From assembly GCA_044326545.1 (NCBI GenBank), contig JBIRBM010000035.1, positions 1 through 16,023 of the forward strand: a stretch of DNA of 16,023 nucleotides. Direction: 5' to 3'. Shown piece after piece: positions 6,867-14,774 of this stretch. The DNA comes from JANWJE01 sp044326545. GTDB lineage: Bacteria > Chlamydiota > Chlamydiia > Chlamydiales > Parachlamydiaceae. The notes beneath the pieces are model-generated. The model ran no database searches and was not told where the DNA came from. It saw only the letters and a list, made by a program, of their open reading frames with translations. A program made the translations under genes and the position numbers. How positions within the stretch are numbered: position 1 is the first letter of the stretch; every line of letters starts with the position of its first letter.

Positions 6867-9683
6867 ATGAAAATCAACCTCAATGATCCTCTTTACACTC
6901 CCCCGACCCCACAATTTAGATCGAAAGCGTCTAATAATGTGTACTTAGATCCCCAAAAAAAATTAACTCAACTTTTTCAACATTCCATTATCGAAAAGTT
7001 AAAAGTCAAGCCAAAAGTCCAAAAAAAAATTACTCTATTAAACTCAACAATTCGTGAAATCCAAAAAAAAATAGAGATCTCTCAAAAAAAAATGACAAAG
7101 CTTCAGGGAGGGAGTATAAAAAAACTCCCTTTGATTGGTTTATTAATCCATTTTTTTTTTCATTGGTACAACAAAAATTTAATTTTTGTAGAAAAAATGA
7201 AAACCGATCTATTAATAATGGAAGAAGCTCAGTATAAAGAAAAAATCGAGACATTACGAGCATCTTTTCCTACCGAAGAAGAAGAAAATCCCAGATTCAT
7301 TCTCGAGCTAGACAATGAAATCAGATCGCTTCTAGAAGAAGACTTTCCTAACAAAGACAAACAACAAGCTTTCTACAATCACGTTATTCTTCCTGTGATA
7401 AGCCAAGCAATTATCAAGCGATTAATGGATTCAACGAAAAAAGATCCTTATCAATGTGCGGCCATTCAAGCAGCTGCAAAAGGAAAAGCCGCTCAAGCAG
7501 GATTTTCAGCGCTAAACCATTTAGCTCATCATTTGCCTATTATCAAAGTAAAGAAAATCTCTACGCATCAAGTGTTCCTCCTCCCTAAACAAGGAGCTGT
7601 TTTTAAATATTCAACTGAACAAGCAAAAGAAGAAGAGGCTATTGTCAATGCTCTTTTTGATCTGGTTTCAGACAATGCGACTGTCGGAAGCTTTAATATT
7701 CGAAAAGGATTAACGTCTAACTTCGGCATTGAGATTTCGGTAGATGAACGGACGAGAGGGTATGTGCCTGAAGAGATCTCGTCTACTTTACTCACAAAAA
7801 TTAAAGGAAAACTTTCAAAGGAAGCTCTTTTAGTTCTAAATCACCGTATGCAATCTCTTTCCCCCCCTACTCCCCTTTCTTTTTTTCTTTCTCCTGATTT
7901 GAGCGATCCTAAAAGCGAAACCGCATATCTACGATGTGAAAAATGTCAATGGACCTATACCAACGCCACTGCCGATATTATTGAAGTCGATTTCAAGACG
8001 TTGCATCGCCTCTATTTAGAAGAGACCCCTATGGCGAACATAAAAAGCGTGAAAAAGTCAATATTATCCCCTACAAATAGCGAGCTTAATCAAGCATTGA
8101 ATGTTCGATGGAAAATTGTCAGCCTAACAGTCATGAAACTCGATTCAGGAACTCTGAGCGAATTAGTCAATATCGAAGTCAAACCCTTCATCCATGATAT
8201 GATCTTGATGGATGAATTAAATGATCATGCTAGATCCATTGTTTTAAATCGCTTAACCCCGGAATCTGAATTCAATGCGATTATGACGGGTGAATTACAG
8301 CTTTTAGATATGAATGATAAAAATCTAGGGGTAGCGCCAGAATCAACTCCTGAATATAAACGGTTCAAGAACATCCTATTCTCTTTACCTCACAAAAAGT
8401 GCACATTTCATCAACTGCTCCTTCATTATTTGAAAGGAGAGCTTCTACTCAATACACCTATCGAATTTACAGAAAAAGGAAAGGTGACTCAAGGAATATT
8501 GCAAGATCTGCCAGATGTAAATAACGCTTTACAAACCCGATGGAAATTCGTCATTTTTGATACAGATCGATCGTTAAATGAAGACAACCGACTTCAGGAA
8601 CAAACACGTAACAGGGTACCAGGGCATCTTATTCCCTTGCGATCAGTCCTTCTTGAAACAGATTGGAAAGACGCCCCTCTCTCTCAAAAGACCTTAAATC
8701 GCCTACTAGACAGTAAAGAACGGGATTTACGCGTCGTACAATGGATACAAAATAAAGACGCTCCGATTTACAAACAATTATCCGATTCCGCTGTACAATC
8801 AATAGAAGAGTATTTAGATCCATTGATTCAAAAATACAGCCTTAGTCCTTTGCGTAAGGATGAAAAAAATGAGGATGTCACGATTAAAGGATTAAAAAAA
8901 CAGTTTATTAATGAAATATGCGATCCATCGATTCATCATGTTTTTTGGAAAACTTTAGAAGATGCCTTATCGACAGTGACTGTGAGAAAAAATGATACAT
9001 GGGAACTGATCGCAAAGCGATATCATCAGATCCCACATGAACTCAGAGAGCTAAATCAAAGAGAGCTTATCACAGGAAGAACAATTAAAATTAAGTATGA
9101 TTTAACCTCTTCTAATCTTGATATAGACAAAAAAAGAAGAAAAATAGCCGGTCAATTATTTCCACGCATCACCTATCGCCAGCAAAGAGCACTGCTTGAA
9201 CGTCAACACAATCGCAGAGAGTATCTTCAAAACCACCAACAAATTTTTAATACTCAACTCACTGGAAAAGAGCTGCTGACTGAGCTAAAAAAATTCGTTA
9301 CAAATCCCACAACCCCTCTTTCTTCAATTAGACGCGAAGAAATCATGAACGAATTAAACATGAATTATTTAACATCGATATTTTACGACACATTACCCCT
9401 CTTAAAAAACAACATTTGCAAAGAATGCCAGCCCACCTATTTTAATCTATTGAAGGCAATGTATCCTTTATTAGCTGATGCTTATGCATTGAATGATCAG
9501 ATTTATCAAAATTCAGCAACAGCCGGACGACACATTGGACTATATTGGCCATCTTTGGAGCAATCGATCGCTTTAGCCAAAAAGAAGTTTAAGGCTGGAT
9601 CGTCAGCATTACGGTTGGCTGACACATTACAAGATCATATTCAGACGATTAAAGATCCAGCATTTTTTGGTCACTGGGAGTAA
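6867..9683 (+). CDS. Large LysM-like-domain protein of unknown function, effector-like
   Basis: I do not recognise a named family for this 938-residue product. Visible parts: a Lys-rich N-terminus predicted helical (30-80); a hydrophobic patch at 87-108 (LPLIGLLIHFFFHWY) that might touch a membrane; a long middle region; and a LysM-like segment at about 703-744 (VTVRKNDTWELIAKRYHQIP, then ELNQRELITGRTIKIKY). There is no export signal peptide. The middle contains an internal duplication: RWK (414-416) to LNRL (460-463) resembles RWK (558-560) to LNRL (610-613). Three spots recall kinase-like folds: GAVFKYS (243-249), LLDMNDKNLG (479-488) and FVIFDTDRSLNEDN (561-574), but the spacing is unusual. 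Two CxxC pairs lie at 357-360 and 851-854. Size and isolation suggest a lineage-specific, possibly host-directed protein; that is inference. The gene stands alone, tail to tail with popT. Confidence 0.8.
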   Translation: MKINLNDPLYTPPTPQFRSKASNNVYLDPQKKLTQLFQHSIIEKLKVKPKVQKKITLLNSTIREIQKKIEISQKKMTKLQGGSIKKLPLIGLLIHFFFHWYNKNLIFVEKMKTDLLIMEEAQYKEKIETLRASFPTEEEENPRFILELDNEIRSLLEEDFPNKDKQQAFYNHVILPVISQAIIKRLMDSTKKDPYQCAAIQAAAKGKAAQAGFSALNHLAHHLPIIKVKKISTHQVFLLPKQGAVFKYSTEQAKEEEAIVNALFDLVSDNATVGSFNIRKGLTSNFGIEISVDERTRGYVPEEISSTLLTKIKGKLSKEALLVLNHRMQSLSPPTPLSFFLSPDLSDPKSETAYLRCEKCQWTYTNATADIIEVDFKTLHRLYLEETPMANIKSVKKSILSPTNSELNQALNVRWKIVSLTVMKLDSGTLSELVNIEVKPFIHDMILMDELNDHARSIVLNRLTPESEFNAIMTGELQLLDMNDKNLGVAPESTPEYKRFKNILFSLPHKKCTFHQLLLHYLKGELLLNTPIEFTEKGKVTQGILQDLPDVNNALQTRWKFVIFDTDRSLNEDNRLQEQTRNRVPGHLIPLRSVLLETDWKDAPLSQKTLNRLLDSKERDLRVVQWIQNKDAPIYKQLSDSAVQSIEEYLDPLIQKYSLSPLRKDEKNEDVTIKGLKKQFINEICDPSIHHVFWKTLEDALSTVTVRKNDTWELIAKRYHQIPHELRELNQRELITGRTIKIKYDLTSSNLDIDKKRRKIAGQLFPRITYRQQRALLERQHNRREYLQNHQQIFNTQLTGKELLTELKKFVTNPTTPLSSIRREEIMNELNMNYLTSIFYDTLPLLKNNICKECQPTYFNLLKAMYPLLADAYALNDQIYQNSATAGRHIGLYWPSLEQSIALAKKKFKAGSSALRLADTLQDHIQTIKDPAFFGHWE

Positions 9684-9699
9684 CAGGTATTGTTCCTAT

Positions 9700-10914
9700 C
9701 TACTTTGAGAGTCTGCCAGGATGATATTTTTTTACATAACCTTCCAAAGCAAACACAAAAAGAAAGCCGATGATGGCACAAAATAGAGCATGCCAAAAAA
9801 GGGGGGAATTAAAAGAAGGAAGGAAGGGATGTAAAGCAACAATTTGAGGCCCTTTATAAAGTTTTAATGGCATGACAACATACTCATAAGACCAAAAAGG
9901 CCAAACAGAACGGATCGCTCCTATCATAAAACCCGACAATAAAGCTAAACTCTGGTTGGGATAATGGCGGAGCAACCAACTTAATGCTTTAGCAAAAGCC
10001 AGTGCACCAAACAAAATCCCTAAACTTAAACTCCATAAAACGGCGAATGCCTCAAGATTAAAGACTCCTTCTGCAAATCCATTCAATAAATCAACCAAAG
10101 CTTCAATGACGGTTGGATAGACCCCTAAAAGAGTTAAAATATAACTTCCTGAAATACCCGGAAGCAGTAGTGCGCAAACAGCTAAAGAGCCGCACATCAC
10201 TAGCCAGCCATTAAAAAGAGAAAATCGATAAGGGATCACCAAATCTCCGGCAAGGCCTATTAAAACTCGTTGTTGGTCATAAACTGGAGTGGTATTTTGA
10301 AGCAAACCTTGAGCTAAAAGAACAGATAGCGTTTGCGAAGACAAACCTGTTAGCAAACGATGAGATGAATCATAATTACGAAGTTCAATGTGTTCAGAAT
10401 CAATATTGATGGGGACTGCAAAATTGCCATCAGACAAGGGAGCCATCGCTGTGTCTGTTAATAAATAGGCTGCTAATGCACCTAAACATAACCCTAAAAC
10501 CATTTTTCCTTTCCACACTTTAATTTGTCGAACGCAAAAAACAAAAGAAGCTAAAATAAGCCCCAAAAATGTTGCGTACAAATAAATGCGATAAACCTCA
10601 TGACTTAAAATAAAATGAAATACTTTAGCCAAAGTGATGAAAGAAACTAAAATCCCCCCCGCCAAAGTCAAAAGAAATTTCCAGGCAACACGCTCAGAAA
10701 ACTCTCTCCATTGACCTCTAAATAGAGATTGAAAAGCTGATACATTCAGCGTCTGAATACTATCTAGAAGGGGTTGGTAAAAGCCTAAAATAAAAGCTAT
10801 CGTTCCTCCCGAAATGCCTGGCACAAGATCTGCCGCACCCATGCATATTCCACAAATAAATAGAACCCATCCTCGATAAGTGACTTGAGAATCTTTAGAC
10901 GGGTTCTGATTCAT
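9700..10914 (-). CDS. popT: DUF368 membrane protein, PopT-type undecaprenyl phosphate transporter
   Basis: Polytopic inner-membrane protein. DUF368 proteins (PopT) have been reported to return undecaprenyl phosphate, the lipid carrier of peptidoglycan and other surface polymers, to the cytoplasmic face. I see the two hallmark loops: MGAADLVPGISGGT (25-38) and LLPGISGSYILTLLGVYP (250-267), each opening one of two inverted halves with several hydrophobic helices. The product is 404 residues, against roughly 280-310 usual for the family; the surplus is mainly a polar stretch between the halves (about 153-232) and a C-terminal segment (350-380). I chose the ATG at 10914, not one 23 codons further up, because it has an AGGAG 7 bases upstream and overlaps the rodZ stop as ATGA. 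The upstream extension would lie entirely within rodZ. It is probably translationally coupled to rodZ. Confidence 0.9.
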   Translation of the reverse strand: MNQNPSKDSQVTYRGWVLFICGICMGAADLVPGISGGTIAFILGFYQPLLDSIQTLNVSAFQSLFRGQWREFSERVAWKFLLTLAGGILVSFITLAKVFHFILSHEVYRIYLYATFLGLILASFVFCVRQIKVWKGKMVLGLCLGALAAYLLTDTAMAPLSDGNFAVPINIDSEHIELRNYDSSHRLLTGLSSQTLSVLLAQGLLQNTTPVYDQQRVLIGLAGDLVIPYRFSLFNGWLVMCGSLAVCALLLPGISGSYILTLLGVYPTVIEALVDLLNGFAEGVFNLEAFAVLWSLSLGILFGALAFAKALSWLLRHYPNQSLALLSGFMIGAIRSVWPFWSYEYVVMPLKLYKGPQIVALHPFLPSFNSPLFWHALFCAIIGFLFVFALEGYVKKYHPGRLSK

Positions 10915-11351
10915 CCAATGACTCCTAATAACCGAGCAAAGTACCAAGCTAGAATTAAAATAGCAACAAACGCCATAATCCACAATGCATTAGGAAACCA
11001 CTTAACACCTGAACCTGGATTGCCTCTTCCTTCAAGGGTTCCTATCCCATAGTCAAACTCTTGGACTTCGGCGCGAGTAAATACTCCCGGGTGATCTCGA
11101 ATTAATTGATCCCCGTCAATTCCCAAAAAAGATGCATACTGCTTAAAAAATCCTTGGGCGTAGATCGGTGAAATCAGTTTTTTCATTTCTCCATCCTCAA
11201 GAGCTTGTAAGTAGGAGATGCGAATCGACGTTGCATTTTCTGCCTCTTTAAGAGTCAAGTTCATTTCCTTCCTTTTTTGTCGAAGGATATTGCCAAGGCT
11301 TGCCGTATTTTCTATATGTGGTGAATTCAATTCAACATCTCCTTTCCTCAT
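10911..11351 (-). CDS. rodZ: RodZ-like cytoskeletal membrane protein (HTH plus one TM helix)
   Basis: Bitopic inner-membrane protein that binds MreB through its cytoplasmic HTH domain; in chlamydiae, which lack FtsZ, MreB and RodZ organise septal peptidoglycan and division. The 146-residue product has a RodZ-type HTH (about 19-85: LGNILRQKRKEMNLTLKEAE, then ISYLQALEDG and YAQGFFKQYASFLGI), a linker, and one hydrophobic helix (about 121-141). It stops there, without the periplasmic beta domain of E. coli RodZ, as in chlamydial RodZ. The ATG at 11351 has no ribosome-binding site; the in-frame TTG at 11330 (residue 8) has AAAGGAG 8 bases upstream and is probably the true start, giving 139 residues. 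The stop codon overlaps the popT start (ATGA). Divergent from the RNase HIII gene. Confidence 0.9.
   Translation of the reverse strand: MRKGDVELNSPHIENTASLGNILRQKRKEMNLTLKEAENATSIRISYLQALEDGEMKKLISPIYAQGFFKQYASFLGIDGDQLIRDHPGVFTRAEVQEFDYGIGTLEGRGNPGSGVKWFPNALWIMAFVAILILAWYFARLLGVIG
10922..10926 (-). promoter_or_regulatory. Ribosome-binding site fixing the popT start
   Basis: AGGAG on the minus strand, 7 bases before the ATG at 10914, inside the last codons of rodZ. It supports the 404-residue popT and translational coupling. Confidence 0.75.
11339..11345 (-). promoter_or_regulatory. Strong ribosome-binding site pointing to a TTG start for rodZ
   Basis: AAAGGAG on the minus strand, 8 bases before the in-frame TTG at 11330-11328. 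The upstream ATG at 11351 has only a T-rich stretch before it, so the TTG is the better supported initiation codon. Confidence 0.6.
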
Positions 11352-11408
11352 TCAAAAACCGAGTGTATTCCTTAAAACTCTATCAGGAGACACTCTTGAT
11401 TAGAGGCT

Positions 11409-11427
11409 GGTATAAGATAGTTATACC
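11409..11427. promoter_or_regulatory. Perfect inverted repeat in the rodZ/rnhC divergent region
   Basis: GGTATAA-gatag-TTATACC: two 7-base arms around a 5-base centre, about 58 bases before the rodZ ATG on the minus strand. It could be an operator overlapping a rodZ promoter (TATA-like steps on both strands), or a short hairpin followed by GTTTTTAAG. There is no rightward gene before it that would need a terminator. Confidence 0.4.
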
Positions 11428-11497
11428 GTTTTTAAGATTAAAGGAACAGCTTCACTCTACTTTACCTCTCTTTTTTTACAGAAAAAAATGCATTTTC

Positions 11498-11517
11498 ATT
11501 CAATCCTAAGATTGAAT
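11498..11517. promoter_or_regulatory. Perfect inverted repeat upstream of the rnhC promoter
   Basis: ATTCAATC-ctaa-GATTGAAT: two 8-base arms around a 4-base centre. It lies about 27 bases upstream of the -35 box of the RNase HIII promoter and within the rodZ upstream region, a position that suits a protein-binding site acting on one or both divergent genes. No regulator is known for it. Confidence 0.4.
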
Positions 11518-11544
11518 CGAAATAGAAAAATGTTGAGGTTTAAA

Positions 11545-11573
11545 TTGAATTTTAGCCTTTTCTTTGATAAAAT
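11545..11573 (+). promoter_or_regulatory. Sigma70-type promoter of the RNase HIII gene
   Basis: TTGAAT (11545-11550), a 17-base spacer, then TAAAAT (11568-11573). Transcription would start near 11580, giving a leader of about 27 bases. The leader is A-rich and has no Shine-Dalgarno before the ATG at 11607. Confidence 0.7.
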
Positions 11574-11606
11574 TGAGCTCTACCTAATTAACCAAAAAAC
11601 AAAAAA

Positions 11607-12530
11607 ATGTCTTCTCTATCCAATCCCCCTCCATACGTTACAACTCTAGATCTGCGGCTGGCAGATCAATTACTTGAAGATTTAAAAGAGCGTCAATTCG
11701 ATATCACAACACCTCCTCACACCCGTTTTTCTGCAAAAAAAAGAGGGTTGGCTTGTACCCTGTATGAATCGGGAAAGTTTGTCATTCAAGGAAAAGACAC
11801 TTCTGAATTCATCGAATTTTATCTTGAACCCAACATCCTTAATACGTTCAACTACACATCCCCTCTTTCCAATACAGATCTGAATCCCCATATCGGAATT
11901 GATGAATCGGGAAAAGGAGATTTTTTTGGTCCTTTATGTATTGCTGGAGTTTATTTAAAACGAGATCAATTTGCAGTGTTACAGAAACTTGGTGTCAAAG
12001 ATTCGAAAACACTCTCCGATTCGACCATCCAAAAACTAGCCAAGCAGATCAAAACACAATGCCTTTACCATATCGTGAGAATTAATCCGTTAAAATACAA
12101 TCAAATTTACGCTGATTTTAAAAACCTCAATCGCCTTCTAGCTTGGGGACATGCGACAGCCATCGAGCAGTTAGTTGAGCAATCTGGCTGCAAACAGGTG
12201 ATTATCGACCAATTCGCCGATGAATGGGTGGTCGAACAAGCACTCAAACGAAAAAACATCACAGTCGACCTCAGTCAGCGCCACCGTGCAGAAGAAGACT
12301 TAGCAGTGGCGGCAGCTTCAATCCTTGCGCGAGATGCTTTCCTCGAAGGGATCAAACGATTGAGTGATGAATTGGGGATTCTCCTTCCCAAAGGAGCTTC
12401 TCAAGCTGTTAAAACTGCAGGTCTTGCCGTCTTGAGAAAATGGGGTAAAGAAAAATTAACTGAAATATGTAAGAAACACTTTAAAACACTTGACGCAATT
12501 TTAGAAAAAAATGAGAATAAGCCATTCTAA
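11607..12530 (+). CDS. rnhC: Ribonuclease HIII
   Basis: Cytoplasmic endonuclease that cuts the RNA strand of RNA-DNA hybrids, clearing primers and R-loops. The 307-residue product has the N-terminal TBP-like substrate-binding domain peculiar to type HIII (about 10-85) and the catalytic domain beginning at GIDESGKGDFFGP (97-109). The expected metal-binding residues are D99, E100, D201 (IIDQF) and D231 (AEEDLAVAAASILAR). HIII rather than HII is supported by the N-domain and by the DESGKGD form of motif I. It heads a unit with the small membrane-protein gene 16 bases downstream and is divergent from rodZ. I recall the same rnhC/rodZ neighbourhood in Chlamydia trachomatis. Confidence 0.95.
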   Translation: MSSLSNPPPYVTTLDLRLADQLLEDLKERQFDITTPPHTRFSAKKRGLACTLYESGKFVIQGKDTSEFIEFYLEPNILNTFNYTSPLSNTDLNPHIGIDESGKGDFFGPLCIAGVYLKRDQFAVLQKLGVKDSKTLSDSTIQKLAKQIKTQCLYHIVRINPLKYNQIYADFKNLNRLLAWGHATAIEQLVEQSGCKQVIIDQFADEWVVEQALKRKNITVDLSQRHRAEEDLAVAAASILARDAFLEGIKRLSDELGILLPKGASQAVKTAGLAVLRKWGKEKLTEICKKHFKTLDAILEKNENKPF

Positions 12531-12546
12531 AAGGGATTAAATAATA

Positions 12547-12984
12547 ATGAATAATCGGACCTTGTTTCTAATGACACTTCTTGTCATTGTCTGCATGCTC
12601 ATATTATTTGGTCTTAATATGACAAGTCTTCTCACAGGGCAACCCCCTAATCAAACCTACTTAAAATTCAATCATGTTAAAGGAATGGCTGTTGATCATA
12701 ATCAAATGCTCTATACTCTTAACTTTGAAGAACAAAATAAAGTGATTGATATTCTCAATTCTGCTGTTATCATCAATGAAATCAAATCAAATGAACGGAT
12801 TGCCCCAAAAATCGAAAAAATTGTCATTTATCAGTTTGAAAACAAGCCCACTATTGTTTTATATCCCATCGCCTATGTAGAAAATAATCTGATTTTATCT
12901 GCGCCTGATTGGGTGCCAAATGGCTACTTAATGGAATTAAGTGATGGAGCACTCAAAGATTTATTATCGAAAACATACGACTAA
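12547..12984 (+). CDS. Small membrane-anchored protein of unknown function
   Basis: A 145-residue protein that I do not recognise. One hydrophobic helix at about 5-25 (TLFLMTLLVIVCMLILFGLN) follows a short basic start (NNR), so it is probably an N-terminally anchored inner-membrane protein, or exported, with the rest outside the cytoplasm. The soluble part (30-145) is predicted mixed alpha/beta, with segments such as HNQMLYTLNFEEQNKVIDIL and KIVIYQFENKPTIVLYPI. There are no other Cys and no lipobox. AAAGGG about 10 bases before the ATG is a fair ribosome-binding site. It starts 16 bases after rnhC, so it is very probably in the same transcript. A run of eight T at 13012-13019 follows the stop, but I cannot find a convincing stem before it. 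Confidence 0.8.
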   Translation: MNNRTLFLMTLLVIVCMLILFGLNMTSLLTGQPPNQTYLKFNHVKGMAVDHNQMLYTLNFEEQNKVIDILNSAVIINEIKSNERIAPKIEKIVIYQFENKPTIVLYPIAYVENNLILSAPDWVPNGYLMELSDGALKDLLSKTYD

Positions 12985-13071
12985 AAAGATCTCTAAAAAA
13001 TAGGTTCTCTCTTTTTTTTCATCATAAAATGATCCCCTTTTACAAGGAATTTTAGCAAGCAAATCAGCCTG

Positions 13072-13100
13072 TTGGACATTGTCCGTTCCCTTTTAAGAAT
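13072..13100 (+). promoter_or_regulatory. Probable recN promoter overlapping an 11-bp palindrome
   Basis: TTGGAC (13072-13077), a 17-base spacer, then AAGAAT (13095-13100): a fair -35 and a weak -10. The -35 overlaps GGACA-T-TGTCC (13074-13084), a perfect palindrome well placed to be an operator. The leader before the ATG at 13134 would be about 27 bases and has no Shine-Dalgarno. Confidence 0.45.
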
Positions 13101-13133
13101 AAAAAAACATAAATTTTAAACCATTATTTTAAA

Positions 13134-14774
13134 ATGTTAAAACAATTAAACATTCAAAATATCATTCTGATTGAAAAAACCTCAATTTCATTTTATCCAG
13201 GATTGAATATCTTATCGGGAGAAACAGGTTCGGGCAAGTCGGCCATTATGCACGGATTAGGCCTGGCAATTGGGCAAAGGAGCGACACGAGCTTGATTAG
13301 ACGCGGATGTGAAAAAGGGATCATCGAAGCGGTTTTTGAATCAGACAATCTGACTATAACATCGCTCTTAAATGAAGGAGGAATTGATCACGAAATAGGA
13401 CAAGAAATCATCATTCGTCGGGAAATTTCTCTATCTGGAAAGGGGCGGATTTTTATTAACAATCAAATCACTCAACTCAACTTTTTACGAAAATTAGGGT
13501 CACTCCTTGTTCAGGTTGTCGGACAGCATGCCAACCAATCTCTCATGTCGTTAGAACACCATCGCTCCATCATCGATCTTTATGGGGATTTGGAGCCTAC
13601 ATTAACACGCTTCCATCAAACGTACGATCACGAAAAAACAGTTCGAGAAAAATTAGATGCCCTCATCCAACAAGAATCGCAACGATTACGTGAAATTGAC
13701 ATCTGTCAGCGCGAATTAGAGGAGTTAGATGAAGCCCAAATCAAGGAGGGGGAAGACGAAAATTTATTTGCTGAATACACGTTATTATCGAATGCTGAAG
13801 AGGTATCGAACAAAATCAATGAAATTAATCAAACTCTATCGGGAGAGCGCCACCCATTGATTGTGACAATCAATAGGCAAAAACAACTCTTAGAATCGCT
13901 CCTTCCTTTTGATCCTTTTTTGCAAGACACCTACCAATCTTTTCAAAATGTATGCTTAGAACTTCAAGAGATCTCTCATACTTTACGGCACTACGAAAGC
14001 CACCTCCATTTCGATTCTAACCGTTTGCAAGAAATTGACACTCGCCTTTCCTTATTGAATCGCATTAAGCGAAAATATGGAGGGACGATTGATGAGGTCT
14101 TATCTTATCAAGGCAATACACAAGCGAAATTAAATCGTCTTGAAAATGCTGAGAATGAAATTGAAGAGTTGCAAGATCTAGTGAAAGAGGCTGAGGACCG
14201 AACGAACTTAATAGCAAAAGACCTTTCGACTAAGCGCAAACACTATGCACACCTCTTTGAATTAGCGCTAACGGATCATCTTCACTCCCTTAACATGCCA
14301 AAAGCACAATTTAGTGTTGAATTGACCAAACAAAAACGGACAAGAGATGGAGATGATCGGATTGAGTTCTTCTTAAGCCCTAATGTAGGCGAACATAAGA
14401 TTCCATTAAAAGAGGGGGCGAGCGGGGGAGAAATTTCTCGAATCCTATTAGCCATGGAAGCGTTGTTAGCAGGAAAAGAAAAAACCGAAACATTAATTTT
14501 TGATGAAGTGGATGCAAATATTGGGGGTAAAACCGCAGCAATTGTTGGAGATAAACTAAAAGAAATTAGCTCTCAACACCAAGTGATCTGCATCACTCAC
14601 TTCCCGCAAGTGGCAAATCAGGCAGATCATCATTTACAAATTTCTAAAGAAGAAAAAGAAGGGCGCACATTGACTATTGTTCAAGAACTTGATTCTTCTT
14701 TGCGTCAGAAAGAACTCTCTCGCATGTTGGGTTTTAAAGCAGATCTTCATGCAGGAGTCATCACTCATGATTGA
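13134..14774 (+). CDS. recN: DNA repair protein RecN (SMC-like ATPase)
   Basis: Cytoplasmic SMC-related ATPase that acts at DNA double-strand breaks and helps RecA-dependent repair. The 546-residue product is close to the usual 550. It has Walker A GETGSGKSA (29-37), the family block VVGQHANQSLMSLEHHRSII after residue 125, a central coiled-coil region rich in Glu, Leu and Gln (about 155-385), the ABC signature ASGGE near 428, and Walker B TLIFDEVDANIGG near 453-465, with the following ITHFPQVANQADHH segment. All are intact. It has its own probable promoter and a 149-base gap from the previous gene, so it is likely independent. The next gene is convergent, and I see no clear terminator after the stop codon. 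Confidence 0.97.
   Translation: MLKQLNIQNIILIEKTSISFYPGLNILSGETGSGKSAIMHGLGLAIGQRSDTSLIRRGCEKGIIEAVFESDNLTITSLLNEGGIDHEIGQEIIIRREISLSGKGRIFINNQITQLNFLRKLGSLLVQVVGQHANQSLMSLEHHRSIIDLYGDLEPTLTRFHQTYDHEKTVREKLDALIQQESQRLREIDICQRELEELDEAQIKEGEDENLFAEYTLLSNAEEVSNKINEINQTLSGERHPLIVTINRQKQLLESLLPFDPFLQDTYQSFQNVCLELQEISHTLRHYESHLHFDSNRLQEIDTRLSLLNRIKRKYGGTIDEVLSYQGNTQAKLNRLENAENEIEELQDLVKEAEDRTNLIAKDLSTKRKHYAHLFELALTDHLHSLNMPKAQFSVELTKQKRTRDGDDRIEFFLSPNVGEHKIPLKEGASGGEISRILLAMEALLAGKEKTETLIFDEVDANIGGKTAAIVGDKLKEISSQHQVICITHFPQVANQADHHLQISKEEKEGRTLTIVQELDSSLRQKELSRMLGFKADLHAGVITHD

Noticed and set aside
10915..10983. Upstream ATG extending the DUF368 protein by 23 residues
   Set aside because: The extension lies wholly inside rodZ, has no ribosome-binding site, and precedes the usual family start. 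The ATG at 10914 has AGGAG and the ATGA overlap.
12984..13019. Terminator after the small membrane-protein gene (run of eight T)
   Set aside because: The only possible stem is AAAAAGA/TCTTTTT, all AT-rich with a long loop; too weak to call.
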